A stretch of DNA of 64,000 bases, taken from positions 1-64,000 of the forward strand of contig NZ_OAOP01000009.1 in assembly GCF_900207585.1 (NCBI RefSeq). Direction: 5' to 3'. Source of the stretch: Bacillus oleivorans (GTDB taxonomy: Bacteria; Bacillota; Bacilli; Bacillales; JC228). Made by a program: the position numbers and the translations under genes. The notes beneath the pieces are model-generated. The model had not been told where the DNA came from and did no database searches. It saw nothing but the letters and a program-made list of their open reading frames with translations. Shown here in pieces: positions 16,159 through 24,328 of the stretch. The stretch's first letter is position 1. The number at the start of each line of letters is the position of its first letter.

Positions 16159-18932
16159 TTGACTGCCTCCTTCTTACCTGTGTTGGTCGGTTTCGTTGAA
16201 GTCGTCATTTTTGTGTAAAGCTCGAACAGCTTTTCTAGCCTCTCTGTGTCGTTTCGAAAACGACGGCCGATATAGATACGCTCTAGCACCTCGTCATTTC
16301 GCTCATGAGCCTCACGTAGATCGGATGGCATGCTTTCAGGATCGTAAAGATCGGCAATTGAAGCTGGGAAGTGCGCCTCACGCGCTAATAAAATGTCCTC
16401 GGCACAACGGGTAAGGTCTGCCTTGTTCTTTTCGGTCAGTGTTGGGACGGGGAAGGTATTCCATCCAAGTGTGTTCGAATAGCGGAAATCGGTTTTCAGC
16501 TTGCCACAGACAGTTGCAACCCACACCAGGTGAAGACGCGATGCTATCAATGCCATATTCCATAAAGGCGCGTCAAAAAGCGCAAAAGCAGCGTTGCTTA
16601 CTATCGTTCCCGCCGGCGCAAGTCCTACTGGAAGATACTCGCGGCTCTCCGAGGAAACGCTTGGAATAATGGTCAAAATTTCATTGCCAATCTGCCGAAC
16701 CTCACCAAAACGGTGGGATTGGCTAGCGATCGAGCGGGTTGCCGATTTTTTGCTGGCCATTCGCATGGCTCGAACATTCTCAATACGTTGCCGAATGCTA
16801 GGAATTTGAATAGCCTCATCAAGCTGATCGTCCTTGATCCACAAGCAATACCTTTCCTCGCCGCGAATAAACTCTGCGGATCCATAGATGCGTCGGACGA
16901 ATTGTGCACGCTGGTCCGGCGTGAGCCCAAGTTCCAAAACTTCTTCACGTGTAAGCAAAAGATCCCCTCCCACAGGCTTGTTGCCAAATTCCATACGTGC
17001 GAAACCTGCGGATGGACTGGTTGCTTTCTTGACGATTATATCCCGACCTGCCACCAAATAGGCGTTAATGTTTTCGGTCTCTTTGACAATCACACTTTGG
17101 TCGGCGCCGACCGAAAACAACCGTCGGACCTTCCCTGGATGAAGTGAGATCCCGACAATCACCACGGTCACTCCTGCGTTATGACTCGCGAGATTCGTCC
17201 ATTTGAATGAGGTGTGCGCAAAGGCTATCTCATGCCCCGTCTCAAAAATCAGTGGCCAGAGAATGGGTACTTGCTGGCCCTGACAAATCGAATTAGTTGC
17301 CACAAAAGCCGTTGTGGCATTGGTGTGTTTCCCGTATTCGGCCGCTTTCATGAACCAAGCCGCGACATAATCGAGAGACTTCCAGTTGCTAGTCTTTCCG
17401 TCGAAAATTGCTTGTAATTCTGATTTTTGTTGTGTGGATTGGTAAGTCGAACCCAGGTACGGAGGGTTGCCGCATATATACGTCTCTCCGCCATCATTTT
17501 CGAAGTCGATCTCCGCTTGATCCAATGGAGTACTTAAAAGATCATCCGCGTTGAATTTCACACCTGTTCCAGTCGGTGGGCAGATACTAAGCCAATCCAG
17601 TTCCAAGGCATTGCCGCAGGTAATCCAGTTGTCCGATGAGAGCGGTAAAAATTCAGACAGTGCTAGCTGCATTCCACGATAAAGAACATCACATTGGAAC
17701 TCCGCAATGATGAGGGCTAGGCGTGCAATTTCCGCTGAAAAGTGACGTAGCTCGATGCCTCGAAAATTGGTCAACGGTATGTCACTCTTACGTCCATGTT
17801 CCCCGCGTCGCTCATTGATGGTGTTTTCAATCTCCCGCATCTGCTTGTAGGCGATGACCAGGAAGTTGCCAGAGCCGCAGGCTGGATCAAAAACTCGGAT
17901 CCTCGATAGCCGCTTGCGTAGGTTCAGCAACATACGAGGGTTGTCACCCGCAGCTTCAAGCTGCGCGCGTAAATCATCCAAGTACAGCGGATTGAGTACC
18001 TTCAGGATGTTTGGAACACTCGTGTAGTGCATACCGAGCGCACCACGTTCCTCGTCGTCCGCCACTGCCTGGATCATGGAGCCAAAGATGTCAGGATTTA
18101 TCTTAGTCCAGTCCAGATTACCGATGTGAAGCAGGTAGGAGCGTGCGATCTTGCTAAAGCTTGGCACCTCTACATTGCCCGAGAAGAGTCCGCCGTTCAC
18201 GTAAGGGAACGCGTCGGCCCAACGTGGTAATTTTGCTTTGGGGCGATCAATAATCTTCGTGTTCATAGCGCGGAAGATTTCGCTAATCACTTCATGCATG
18301 TTCGAGGCATCACGTGTGCTCATCTGCTCGATGGTGTCAGTGAACAGACCCGTCCTGCTAAAGATGCCGGTGTCTTCGGCAAAGAAGCAGAAGATCAGCC
18401 TCGCCATGAAGAGGTTCATCTCATGGCGCCGTTCAGCCGTTCCCCATTGCGGGTTTCCTCTCAACAGCTCGACATAGAGCCGGTTCAACCGGCTCGTTGC
18501 CCGGATGTCGAAAGAACTGTCGCGTATCTGCTTGACGGTCGCAATCCCGGCAAGCGGCAAGAAAAAGCCAAAGTGATCTGGGAAATCCCGATAGGCACAG
18601 ACAACCGTCTCGCCAGACTCCAATTCTTCTGCCTCAAAGTCAACCCCGTCAGTAGCGAGGATGTAACGCGCCTTTGCCCTGGTGGTTGCCCGGCTTGCTT
18701 TCAGTGCTGCAAGGGTCTTGGTTACTTCACCAGGTGGGGCAACCGCAATATGGATGTTGTTAGCCTGTAGGACGCCGCCCAGGTCGGACTTATTCGATTC
18801 ACCCAAGCGCAGGCGTCTGATTGTCGTCTCCTTGTTCCCGAACGCCTGCAGGAAGGAAAACGGGAACTCCTCCTTAACAAAGGGCTGGCTCGCCAAATCG
18901 GAGACTGCTGCTTCTATTTCAACTGGGTTCAT
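16155..18932 (-). CDS. MmeI-like class I DNA N6-adenine methyltransferase
   Basis: 925-residue DNA methylase. The SAM-binding motif FDPACGSGNF is near residue 348 and the catalytic NPPY (CGNPPYLGS) near 485. A helical segment ARLIFCFFAEDTGIF near 170 is typical of MmeI/YeeA-type enzymes. A target-recognition region and C-terminal DLYDPESMP tail follow. I see no PD-(D/E)xK nuclease motif at the N-terminus, where MmeI carries one. Here cutting is probably supplied by the separate GIY-YIG protein. GGGAGG lies about 8 bp before ATG. First gene of the operon, GC about 57% against about 30% around it. Confidence 0.87.
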   Translation of the reverse strand: MNPVEIEAAVSDLASQPFVKEEFPFSFLQAFGNKETTIRRLRLGESNKSDLGGVLQANNIHIAVAPPGEVTKTLAALKASRATTRAKARYILATDGVDFEAEELESGETVVCAYRDFPDHFGFFLPLAGIATVKQIRDSSFDIRATSRLNRLYVELLRGNPQWGTAERRHEMNLFMARLIFCFFAEDTGIFSRTGLFTDTIEQMSTRDASNMHEVISEIFRAMNTKIIDRPKAKLPRWADAFPYVNGGLFSGNVEVPSFSKIARSYLLHIGNLDWTKINPDIFGSMIQAVADDEERGALGMHYTSVPNILKVLNPLYLDDLRAQLEAAGDNPRMLLNLRKRLSRIRVFDPACGSGNFLVIAYKQMREIENTINERRGEHGRKSDIPLTNFRGIELRHFSAEIARLALIIAEFQCDVLYRGMQLALSEFLPLSSDNWITCGNALELDWLSICPPTGTGVKFNADDLLSTPLDQAEIDFENDGGETYICGNPPYLGSTYQSTQQKSELQAIFDGKTSNWKSLDYVAAWFMKAAEYGKHTNATTAFVATNSICQGQQVPILWPLIFETGHEIAFAHTSFKWTNLASHNAGVTVVIVGISLHPGKVRRLFSVGADQSVIVKETENINAYLVAGRDIIVKKATSPSAGFARMEFGNKPVGGDLLLTREEVLELGLTPDQRAQFVRRIYGSAEFIRGEERYCLWIKDDQLDEAIQIPSIRQRIENVRAMRMASKKSATRSIASQSHRFGEVRQIGNEILTIIPSVSSESREYLPVGLAPAGTIVSNAAFALFDAPLWNMALIASRLHLVWVATVCGKLKTDFRYSNTLGWNTFPVPTLTEKNKADLTRCAEDILLAREAHFPASIADLYDPESMPSDLREAHERNDEVLERIYIGRRFRNDTERLEKLFELYTKMTTSTKPTNTGKKEAVK

Positions 18933-19264
18933 GCTTGTCCCTCCCGGTTTATATCTTGTTGCCGAAATGAAGCCCTAGTGCACACTATATCCAACAATAT
19001 TCGACTATCAATCAATGTAATCCTAAGCCACGTTTATTTTTTAGCTTCGTATTGGCAATGTTTTATCGATAGTATGACAACTTCTGATATGAAAATTATA
19101 TCAACACCTAAAATAGAAGTCTATAATGATGGATCCTCTTGTCAAGACAGAAACGCGGGACCTAGTGCTGACTAATGATATAGTCTTCGTTGAGGGCTGA
19201 GCTACCAAGTTACTCCAAGCGACGTCGGTACTGGAAATATACGGTCTTTTATAAGAGGGCTTTA

Positions 19265-19412
19265 AGGATTGAGGAGCTTGCTGAAATAGGGAAATGAGTG
19301 TTGCTTCCTTCATAGGCACTTTAAAGAGGTAACCACATGAGCCCTATTCAGTTCCAAAAACAAATGAGACTGAAGGAAGCACGCCATTTGTTATTATCTA
19401 AGTCAATATTTC
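19265..19412 (+). pseudogene. Remnant of an AraC-family regulator (C-terminal HTH part)
   Basis: In three successive frames the sequence reads RIEELAEIG, then MSVASF, then RHFKEVTT, then MSPIQFQKQMRLKEARHLLLS. This is the standard AraC/XylS helix-turn-helix order, interrupted by at least two single-base shifts and an in-frame stop. No ribosome site or full-length frame remains. It lies in the 918-bp gap 18933-19850, which otherwise holds only a tiny minus-strand ORF and one hairpin. It indicates decayed cargo next to the GC-rich module. Confidence 0.7.
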
Positions 19413-19505
19413 ATCTTATGACCTATACCTTATCCCATAAATTATTTCTCCTTAATTAATAGTGTTTTGTATGTGTTAGGAAGGAATATTTATAAAAATA
19501 AATAA

Positions 19506-19541
19506 AGACCTACGTTTAATACGAAGGTCTTGTTTTAAAAA
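19506..19541. terminator. Terminator hairpin in the cargo gap
   Basis: Stem AAGACCT-CGT/ACG-AGGTCTT with one bulge pair, followed by GTTTT on the plus strand and TTTATTT on the minus strand. On the minus strand it directly follows the 20-codon ORF at 19558-19620. Confidence 0.7.
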
Positions 19542-19557
19542 TAGAATTTAAATTAAA

Positions 19558-19620
19558 TTACTCATTTAGTGAGGGGAAATAAACCATCGTATAGGTTTTT
19601 GAGATATAATCTTTAGTCAT
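19558..19620 (-). CDS. Possible 20-residue peptide ORF
   Basis: On the minus strand a strong GGAGGGG is followed after about 8 bases by ATG and 20 codons (MTKDYISKTY..., ending PSLNE), then TAA and a terminator hairpin about 20 bp later. The signals around the ORF are better than expected by chance, but the peptide is too short to classify. It has no transmembrane segment. It could be a real small peptide gene or the debris of a longer one. Confidence 0.35.
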   Translation of the reverse strand: MTKDYISKTYTMVYFPSLNE

Positions 19621-19850
19621 CAAGAGAATCCCCTCCTTTTTTTCCTTAAATTTCCCAAGGGGAATTTTGTTGTAAAAACTATCCTGCTCTGTTCAATAAC
19701 AACAACATTAAAAGCGTTAATCTTCTGGAAAACTCCTAATGGCTTATAAACATAATAAAAAAATTTTTTAAGGAAGAAACATTGAATTTACAAAGTATTA
19801 AGAAAGCGCTAGAGACCCAATAATAAAAGCCTTCTGAGCATAATAAATAC

Positions 19851-20921
19851 CTATAATTTAAATAAAGTTATACCTGGCACATTGCAAATTTGTAGATCCG
19901 TAATAAACGCGACACTAAATCTTGCACGAGTAACTGCAACGTAAAATTTCGCCAACGTAACTTCATCTAATTTTAACTGTCCAGTTTTTAGATATTGTTC
20001 CATTTTACTGGTTGGTTTAATTAATACTCGATCAAAAGTTAGCCCCTTTGATTCTCCGAAGTTAATTGCTCCAGGTATTTCCGTCCTCGCATCATATCTT
20101 AATACTTGGGGATTGTACCTTTCCCTGTATTGATGTACGCTTTCTTTATTAATAAGGAATATCCCATCATGGTCAGTAACACGCCTATTATTGGAGCTGG
20201 TCTTGGGTAGATGAGGAAAAAGGTTATCTGAAAAATCACATATTGCTTGATTGCACCGATGGCTATGATATATACCATCTATAGCACAAATGCCTTTTTG
20301 CTCTAAATGCTTAAAATAATCAATGATGTTAATCCCTCTATATTTTTGGTGACGATTTGTATTACTTGTGGAATAGGTAGCCTGACGGATATCTCCTACT
20401 AATATCATCCTAATTTTAGATTGAAAAAACACGTGAAAAATATCTAAATCATATCCAGACATATCCTGCACTTCATCTATGAAGATGGAATCGTAAATTT
20501 CCTCTAATCTTTGTATCACTGCTCCTTCGCTTTCATAAAGGCATAATAAAGCAAAATCAGCAATTCTGTCTTTATCAATTTGGTTTCCCTTTAAATAATA
20601 TCTTCTAATATTAGTTTTTTTTGCGTATGGAGCAGGTCTATCTCGAAAGAAAACAGACTCTATCCTCTCATAAGGGTAAACTACCTTTTGATATGGTCTT
20701 ATCCAGTCCGAGAGTAAAAAGGAATACCAAGTCTTAACGTCCACATTTGCCGGTATGTATCCTAACAGTTGTTGAAATTTATTTAATATTTCCTGTCTGT
20801 TCTTATTGGTAAAAGTGACTATAAGTGTTTTATTAGGATTTTCTTTTATTGTCTCTTCTACTAAATAAGTTGTTTTTCCGGATCCGGCTGCTGCAATTAT
20901 TACTTTATTTTTAGATTGCAT
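19851..20921 (-). CDS. UvrD/PcrA-like SF1 helicase (GajB-like)
   Basis: 356-residue superfamily 1 helicase. Walker A AAAGSGKTT lies near residue 10, the Walker B region is FIDEVQDM near 150, LVGDIRQATYS is near 175 and motif VI is YVAVTRARF near 335. It is much shorter than housekeeping PcrA and close to the small UvrD-like partner of Gabija systems. The true start is ATG at 20921; it overlaps the last 11 bases of the OLD gene, so the two are coupled. Helicase-OLD pairing of this kind defines class 2 OLD / Gabija-type defence. Its function as an anti-phage partner is inferred from that pairing. Confidence 0.82.
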   Translation of the reverse strand: MQSKNKVIIAAAGSGKTTYLVEETIKENPNKTLIVTFTNKNRQEILNKFQQLLGYIPANVDVKTWYSFLLSDWIRPYQKVVYPYERIESVFFRDRPAPYAKKTNIRRYYLKGNQIDKDRIADFALLCLYESEGAVIQRLEEIYDSIFIDEVQDMSGYDLDIFHVFFQSKIRMILVGDIRQATYSTSNTNRHQKYRGINIIDYFKHLEQKGICAIDGIYHSHRCNQAICDFSDNLFPHLPKTSSNNRRVTDHDGIFLINKESVHQYRERYNPQVLRYDARTEIPGAINFGESKGLTFDRVLIKPTSKMEQYLKTGQLKLDEVTLAKFYVAVTRARFSVAFITDLQICNVPGITLFKL

Positions 20922-22515
20922 CGTTGATATACCCCGGCATTTTAATTGATTCCTCTGCTTCAAATATTTTTAAGGCACATTTCGTTTTATTTTTTATCAT
21001 ATAATTTAGTAACCTATTATCATTATAATCCTCGTGACCGAGGATTTTCTTAATTACGCTGGTATCCTCGGAATTAGCTTTTATGAGTTGAGGTTCTAGA
21101 GTTGGAAATTCTTCATCGGGGTCATAACATATGTGAACGTATTCGTTTTCAATATATCCTTCATATTTCTGTTTAATATTTACCTCAACATTCTCATCGT
21201 TGTCTGTTATTACATAAATATCTTTCTTCAATCCTATCGATAGGTCAAGGAATCTTTTAAAGGAAAGTGCATCCACACAAAAAATGTCAACTCCATCTTC
21301 AATTGGTATCTTTCCATATTTATCCCTATACGCCCGTTGAACAATTAACTCATCAGAGGGCCCCTCAACCAGAATCACTTTTTTACATAATATAACTCTC
21401 AGTGTGTCATATCCTGGCAATTTCATAAAGAAATTCTTAGTCTCTATGTCCAAATCATCAAAAGTCATTACTGTCTTATCGGCATTTAATAATTTCAGTT
21501 TGCTTATATCAAGTTTGTTTAACACAAAGCTACTATGAGTTGTTAAAATTACTTGTTTACCTGCATTTCGTTCTTTAATGGTTGATATAAGTTTATTCAT
21601 ATTAGCGAACGAAAGGTGGTTTTCAGGTTCCTCTATCATTACAATGGAAGGTATCTCAAGCTCACCTTCCATTGCCATCTTCATCTTAATTGAACTTTGT
21701 TCGCCTTTACCGATAAAATCAAAAGGTACATCATCCAAGTAAGAAGTCAAAATGGCATCCCAGTTGGTCTTTTGTGATATATCAACCGATATACTTAAAT
21801 TTTTTTCTGTTATATCGCCCTTCTTCTCATTCAACTTTTTATTAATTTCAACAATAGATGAAATGGAGGCAAACGACTCCTTTAACTGCCTGTAATTTAA
21901 AGAAAGCTCAGTTTTCTCACGAAGTTTAAGAGTATCTTGAATGATTTTTGAAACATATCTATCAGTTCCATTTTGCAGTCTAATAGTGGATGTATCAATC
22001 AAGGTTGAATTTAAAGGAACACTTCTATATGTTATAGAATTATTAGAAAAGGCCATCCATTTAATGGTATAAAATTCAATTGGTATTGTAGTTACCTTTG
22101 CTTCGTCGGCAATATATGCCTTGTACTCTTTCTCATAAGATGGGTCGAATTCAATAGATAAGTAAATTCCTGGACAATTCTCACTATGTGTATTATTAGT
22201 CCCTTTTAAAGTACTATGTTGATTTTCCGGGTCATTGAAGTAGGCCTCAATTAAGATAGAGGGCAAAGGGGTTGGCTTGTGGTTTGCAATTCCTGCTAGA
22301 TAATCAATTACCGCACCTCTATTGAATATATAAGGTGTCAATTCGTTTAAGATATGTCTTCCATTAAGTTGGCTTGTGAGTACGAGATTAATTGCTTCAA
22401 GTAATGTTGATTTACCTGCTTCATTATCCCCGACAATAATATTAATATCCTGGTGAAGACTCAAAGAGAAGTCCCTGTAGGATTTAAAATTTTTGATAAC
22501 AATTTTACTTAGCAT
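20911..22515 (-). CDS. Class 2 OLD-family ATPase/TOPRIM endonuclease (GajA-like)
   Basis: 534-residue protein with an N-terminal SMC-type ATPase: Walker A GDNEAGKST near residue 30, Walker B IVMIEEPENHLS near 285 and the switch histidine in LTTHSSFV. The C-terminal TOPRIM nuclease carries VILVEGPSDELIV near 380 (catalytic Glu) and VITDNDE near 435. GGAGAG precedes ATG. It is transcribed ahead of, and overlaps, the UvrD-like helicase gene. In the Gabija system the OLD protein nicks DNA when nucleotides are depleted and works with the helicase. That mechanism is transferred from the family and has not been shown for this pair. Confidence 0.84.
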   Translation of the reverse strand: MLSKIVIKNFKSYRDFSLSLHQDINIIVGDNEAGKSTLLEAINLVLTSQLNGRHILNELTPYIFNRGAVIDYLAGIANHKPTPLPSILIEAYFNDPENQHSTLKGTNNTHSENCPGIYLSIEFDPSYEKEYKAYIADEAKVTTIPIEFYTIKWMAFSNNSITYRSVPLNSTLIDTSTIRLQNGTDRYVSKIIQDTLKLREKTELSLNYRQLKESFASISSIVEINKKLNEKKGDITEKNLSISVDISQKTNWDAILTSYLDDVPFDFIGKGEQSSIKMKMAMEGELEIPSIVMIEEPENHLSFANMNKLISTIKERNAGKQVILTTHSSFVLNKLDISKLKLLNADKTVMTFDDLDIETKNFFMKLPGYDTLRVILCKKVILVEGPSDELIVQRAYRDKYGKIPIEDGVDIFCVDALSFKRFLDLSIGLKKDIYVITDNDENVEVNIKQKYEGYIENEYVHICYDPDEEFPTLEPQLIKANSEDTSVIKKILGHEDYNDNRLLNYMIKNKTKCALKIFEAEESIKMPGYINDAI

Positions 22516-22836
22516 TTTTATTTTCTCTCCTACTTATTAATCTGCCCCGTAAGCTAAAGAAAAAAATCTGTTTTAAGAAGCATGCTCTTTATTGGTTGAT
22601 CTTAATTTTTTTATTTATTTGAAAATCCATGTAAACCATAGGCTCCAATCAAAAATTCCTACTGTAAGAAATTAAAGACATGAGTGAATCCTCCTCTTCC
22701 CCTATTACTTCACATACCACTTGGATGCATAACACACATCCTTATTAAACTATTCTGTGTCGATGACATTAGATCAGTCAACATAATTTTAGCATAATAT
22801 TCCAAACAATGACTTTCTTATCTAAAAGGAGGACAA

Positions 22837-22929
22837 ATGCAAAAAAGATCACTTTTAATAACCATGTTCTAATACCTATTCTTCATTGCAACCGTAGCAG
22901 GAAAGATTGAAGAAATGTTAAACTTCTAA
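22837..22929 (+). pseudogene. Small hydrophobic peptide gene with in-frame stop
   Basis: A strong AAAAGGAGG stands 4 bases before ATG. The frame reads MQKRSLLITMF, a TAA, then YLFFIATVAGKIEEMLNF and a second TAA. Read through the first stop it would be a 30-residue single-span membrane peptide. It may be an inactivated small toxin- or holin-like gene, or just an 11-residue peptide. It lies in the 431-bp gap 22516-22946, where I see nothing else. Confidence 0.4.
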
Positions 22930-22946
22930 TAAAAAAAAAGGAAGGA

Positions 22947-23759
22947 GTGATAAATATCAACATATTGTTTTGGAATATAAAAAATAATATAAAGACAGTT
23001 CCTGCGATATCCTATTTGTGTAAAGAACGTAAAATAAACATCTTAATATTAAGTGAAGCCAATAGAATTGACTCAGAAATCATTGTAAATAGTCTTAAGA
23101 AGATTGACTTTAATTTTACTGTCGAATTGCCTATGCCATCTAATAGAACATTATTATTTCATAACATTGGAAAACGAATAAATAAATATCATGACGGAAC
23201 TTTCTATTCATTATTTAAGTTAAAATTTAGAAATTCACTTTTACTTTTGGCTTCTTTACATCTACCTAGTATGCTACATAATTCTGAGAATGAAATTGGT
23301 GCCCAAGCTGCACAAATCAAGAGAGAAATTGAAATATATGAAGAAGATTTAAAAACAGACAAAACTATGGTTGTAGGTGATTTCAATTTAAATCCATTTT
23401 CTGAACTAATGGTATCTGCATATGGCTTTAATGCAATTATGGATAAGGACATAGCACTAAAAATTCATCGAACCATCTATAACACGAAATATAAATATTT
23501 TTATAACCCTATGTGGACATTGCATGGAAATATAAACAATGAAGTATTAGGCACATATTTTTATCATAATAAACCAACAAGTTATATATGGAATATGTTT
23601 GATCAAGTTCTTATACGCCCAAGTCTAATGGAACACTTTAATTTTAATGATTTAGAAATTATAAGTAGAATTGGAGAAAAGTCACTCCTTAGAGATAATG
23701 GCAGACCTAATTCTGCTTTATATTCCGATCACTTACCATTAAAATTTTCAATTTTTTAG
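22947..23759 (+). CDS. Endonuclease/exonuclease/phosphatase (EEP) family protein
   Basis: 270-residue protein with the DNase I-like EEP fold signature in order: ILFWNIKNN at the N-terminus (metal/phosphate Asn), LILSEAN near 33 (catalytic Glu), VVGDFNLNPFS near 143 and YSDHLPLKFS at the C-terminal end (catalytic Asp-His). It starts at GTG 22947, which touches the GGAAGGAG ribosome site; the exact start is uncertain. A small unknown gene follows 12 bp later and the pair ends in a strong terminator, so they form a two-gene unit. Located between the Gabija-like pair and tnsA inside the transposon. A nuclease role in defence is plausible but inferred. Confidence 0.75.
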   Translation: MININILFWNIKNNIKTVPAISYLCKERKINILILSEANRIDSEIIVNSLKKIDFNFTVELPMPSNRTLLFHNIGKRINKYHDGTFYSLFKLKFRNSLLLLASLHLPSMLHNSENEIGAQAAQIKREIEIYEEDLKTDKTMVVGDFNLNPFSELMVSAYGFNAIMDKDIALKIHRTIYNTKYKYFYNPMWTLHGNINNEVLGTYFYHNKPTSYIWNMFDQVLIRPSLMEHFNFNDLEIISRIGEKSLLRDNGRPNSALYSDHLPLKFSIF

Positions 23760-23771
23760 GAGGATTATACT

Positions 23772-24218
23772 ATGAGGGATTTATGGGGGTTTAGTAAGTT
23801 AAATAAAAGTGATTTAAAGTCAATGCCACAAGGTATTTTAAAAGAACAAGGAGACCTCTTTGAAAAGAAAACTGATGGTAAGTTATTATTAAAAACCTCA
23901 ACAAGAAGTTTAACAATAAAAGCTGATGAAAGATATGGCCTAGCAACCAACTTTGAGATTGTAGCACCCTACCTAGACGGCTATTCCTATACATTATTTA
24001 CTATGTATTCTATGCCAGAAACAGATTATCCAGTTGCCATTACTTTAAATTCAACAAAAGTAGATGATGTGTTTATTGATTTTGACTTTGAATGTAATAA
24101 TGAAGCTGAATTTTTGAATGTCTTAGGAACTATACTTGGTTCCGAAGACACAACTAAAGTAGTTAAAAATTTATACTCAAAAAGTTTTATAAATGATGAT
24201 AGCGATATATTTAACTGA
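23772..24218 (+). CDS. Hypothetical protein, partner of the EEP protein
   Basis: 148 residues, not recognised. It is acidic toward the C-terminus, with no signal peptide, transmembrane segment or clear motif. An N-terminal basic part (KLNKSDLKSMPQGILKEQ) is followed by mixed beta-type sequence (FEIVAPYLDGYSYTLFTMYSM). TTAGGAGG lies 8 bases before ATG. It is the second gene of a two-gene operon with the EEP nuclease-like protein. By position it could be an inhibitor or accessory subunit, but the sequence itself does not show this. Confidence 0.65.
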   Translation: MRDLWGFSKLNKSDLKSMPQGILKEQGDLFEKKTDGKLLLKTSTRSLTIKADERYGLATNFEIVAPYLDGYSYTLFTMYSMPETDYPVAITLNSTKVDDVFIDFDFECNNEAEFLNVLGTILGSEDTTKVVKNLYSKSFINDDSDIFN

Positions 24219-24248
24219 GTTGAGTTGTTACTTGAAGCATTAGGTAGA

Positions 24249-24288
24249 AAAAACTTACAATTTCTGTTGAAAATTGTGAGTTTTTTTG
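24249..24288 (+). terminator. Terminator between the EEP pair and tnsA
   Basis: Stem AAACTTACAATTT/AAATTGTGAGTTT (one G-U pair) with loop CTGTTG region, followed by TTTTTTT. Confidence 0.9.
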
Positions 24289-24328
24289 TTAATAATTAGT
24301 AAATGTTGTCGCATTGGTGGTGAGATTT

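Noticed and set aside
13458-18978. Many long plus-strand ORFs opposite the GC-rich module (for example 18294-18770)
   Set aside because: They are antisense shadows caused by high GC. The minus-strand frames carry clear motifs and form an overlapping operon.
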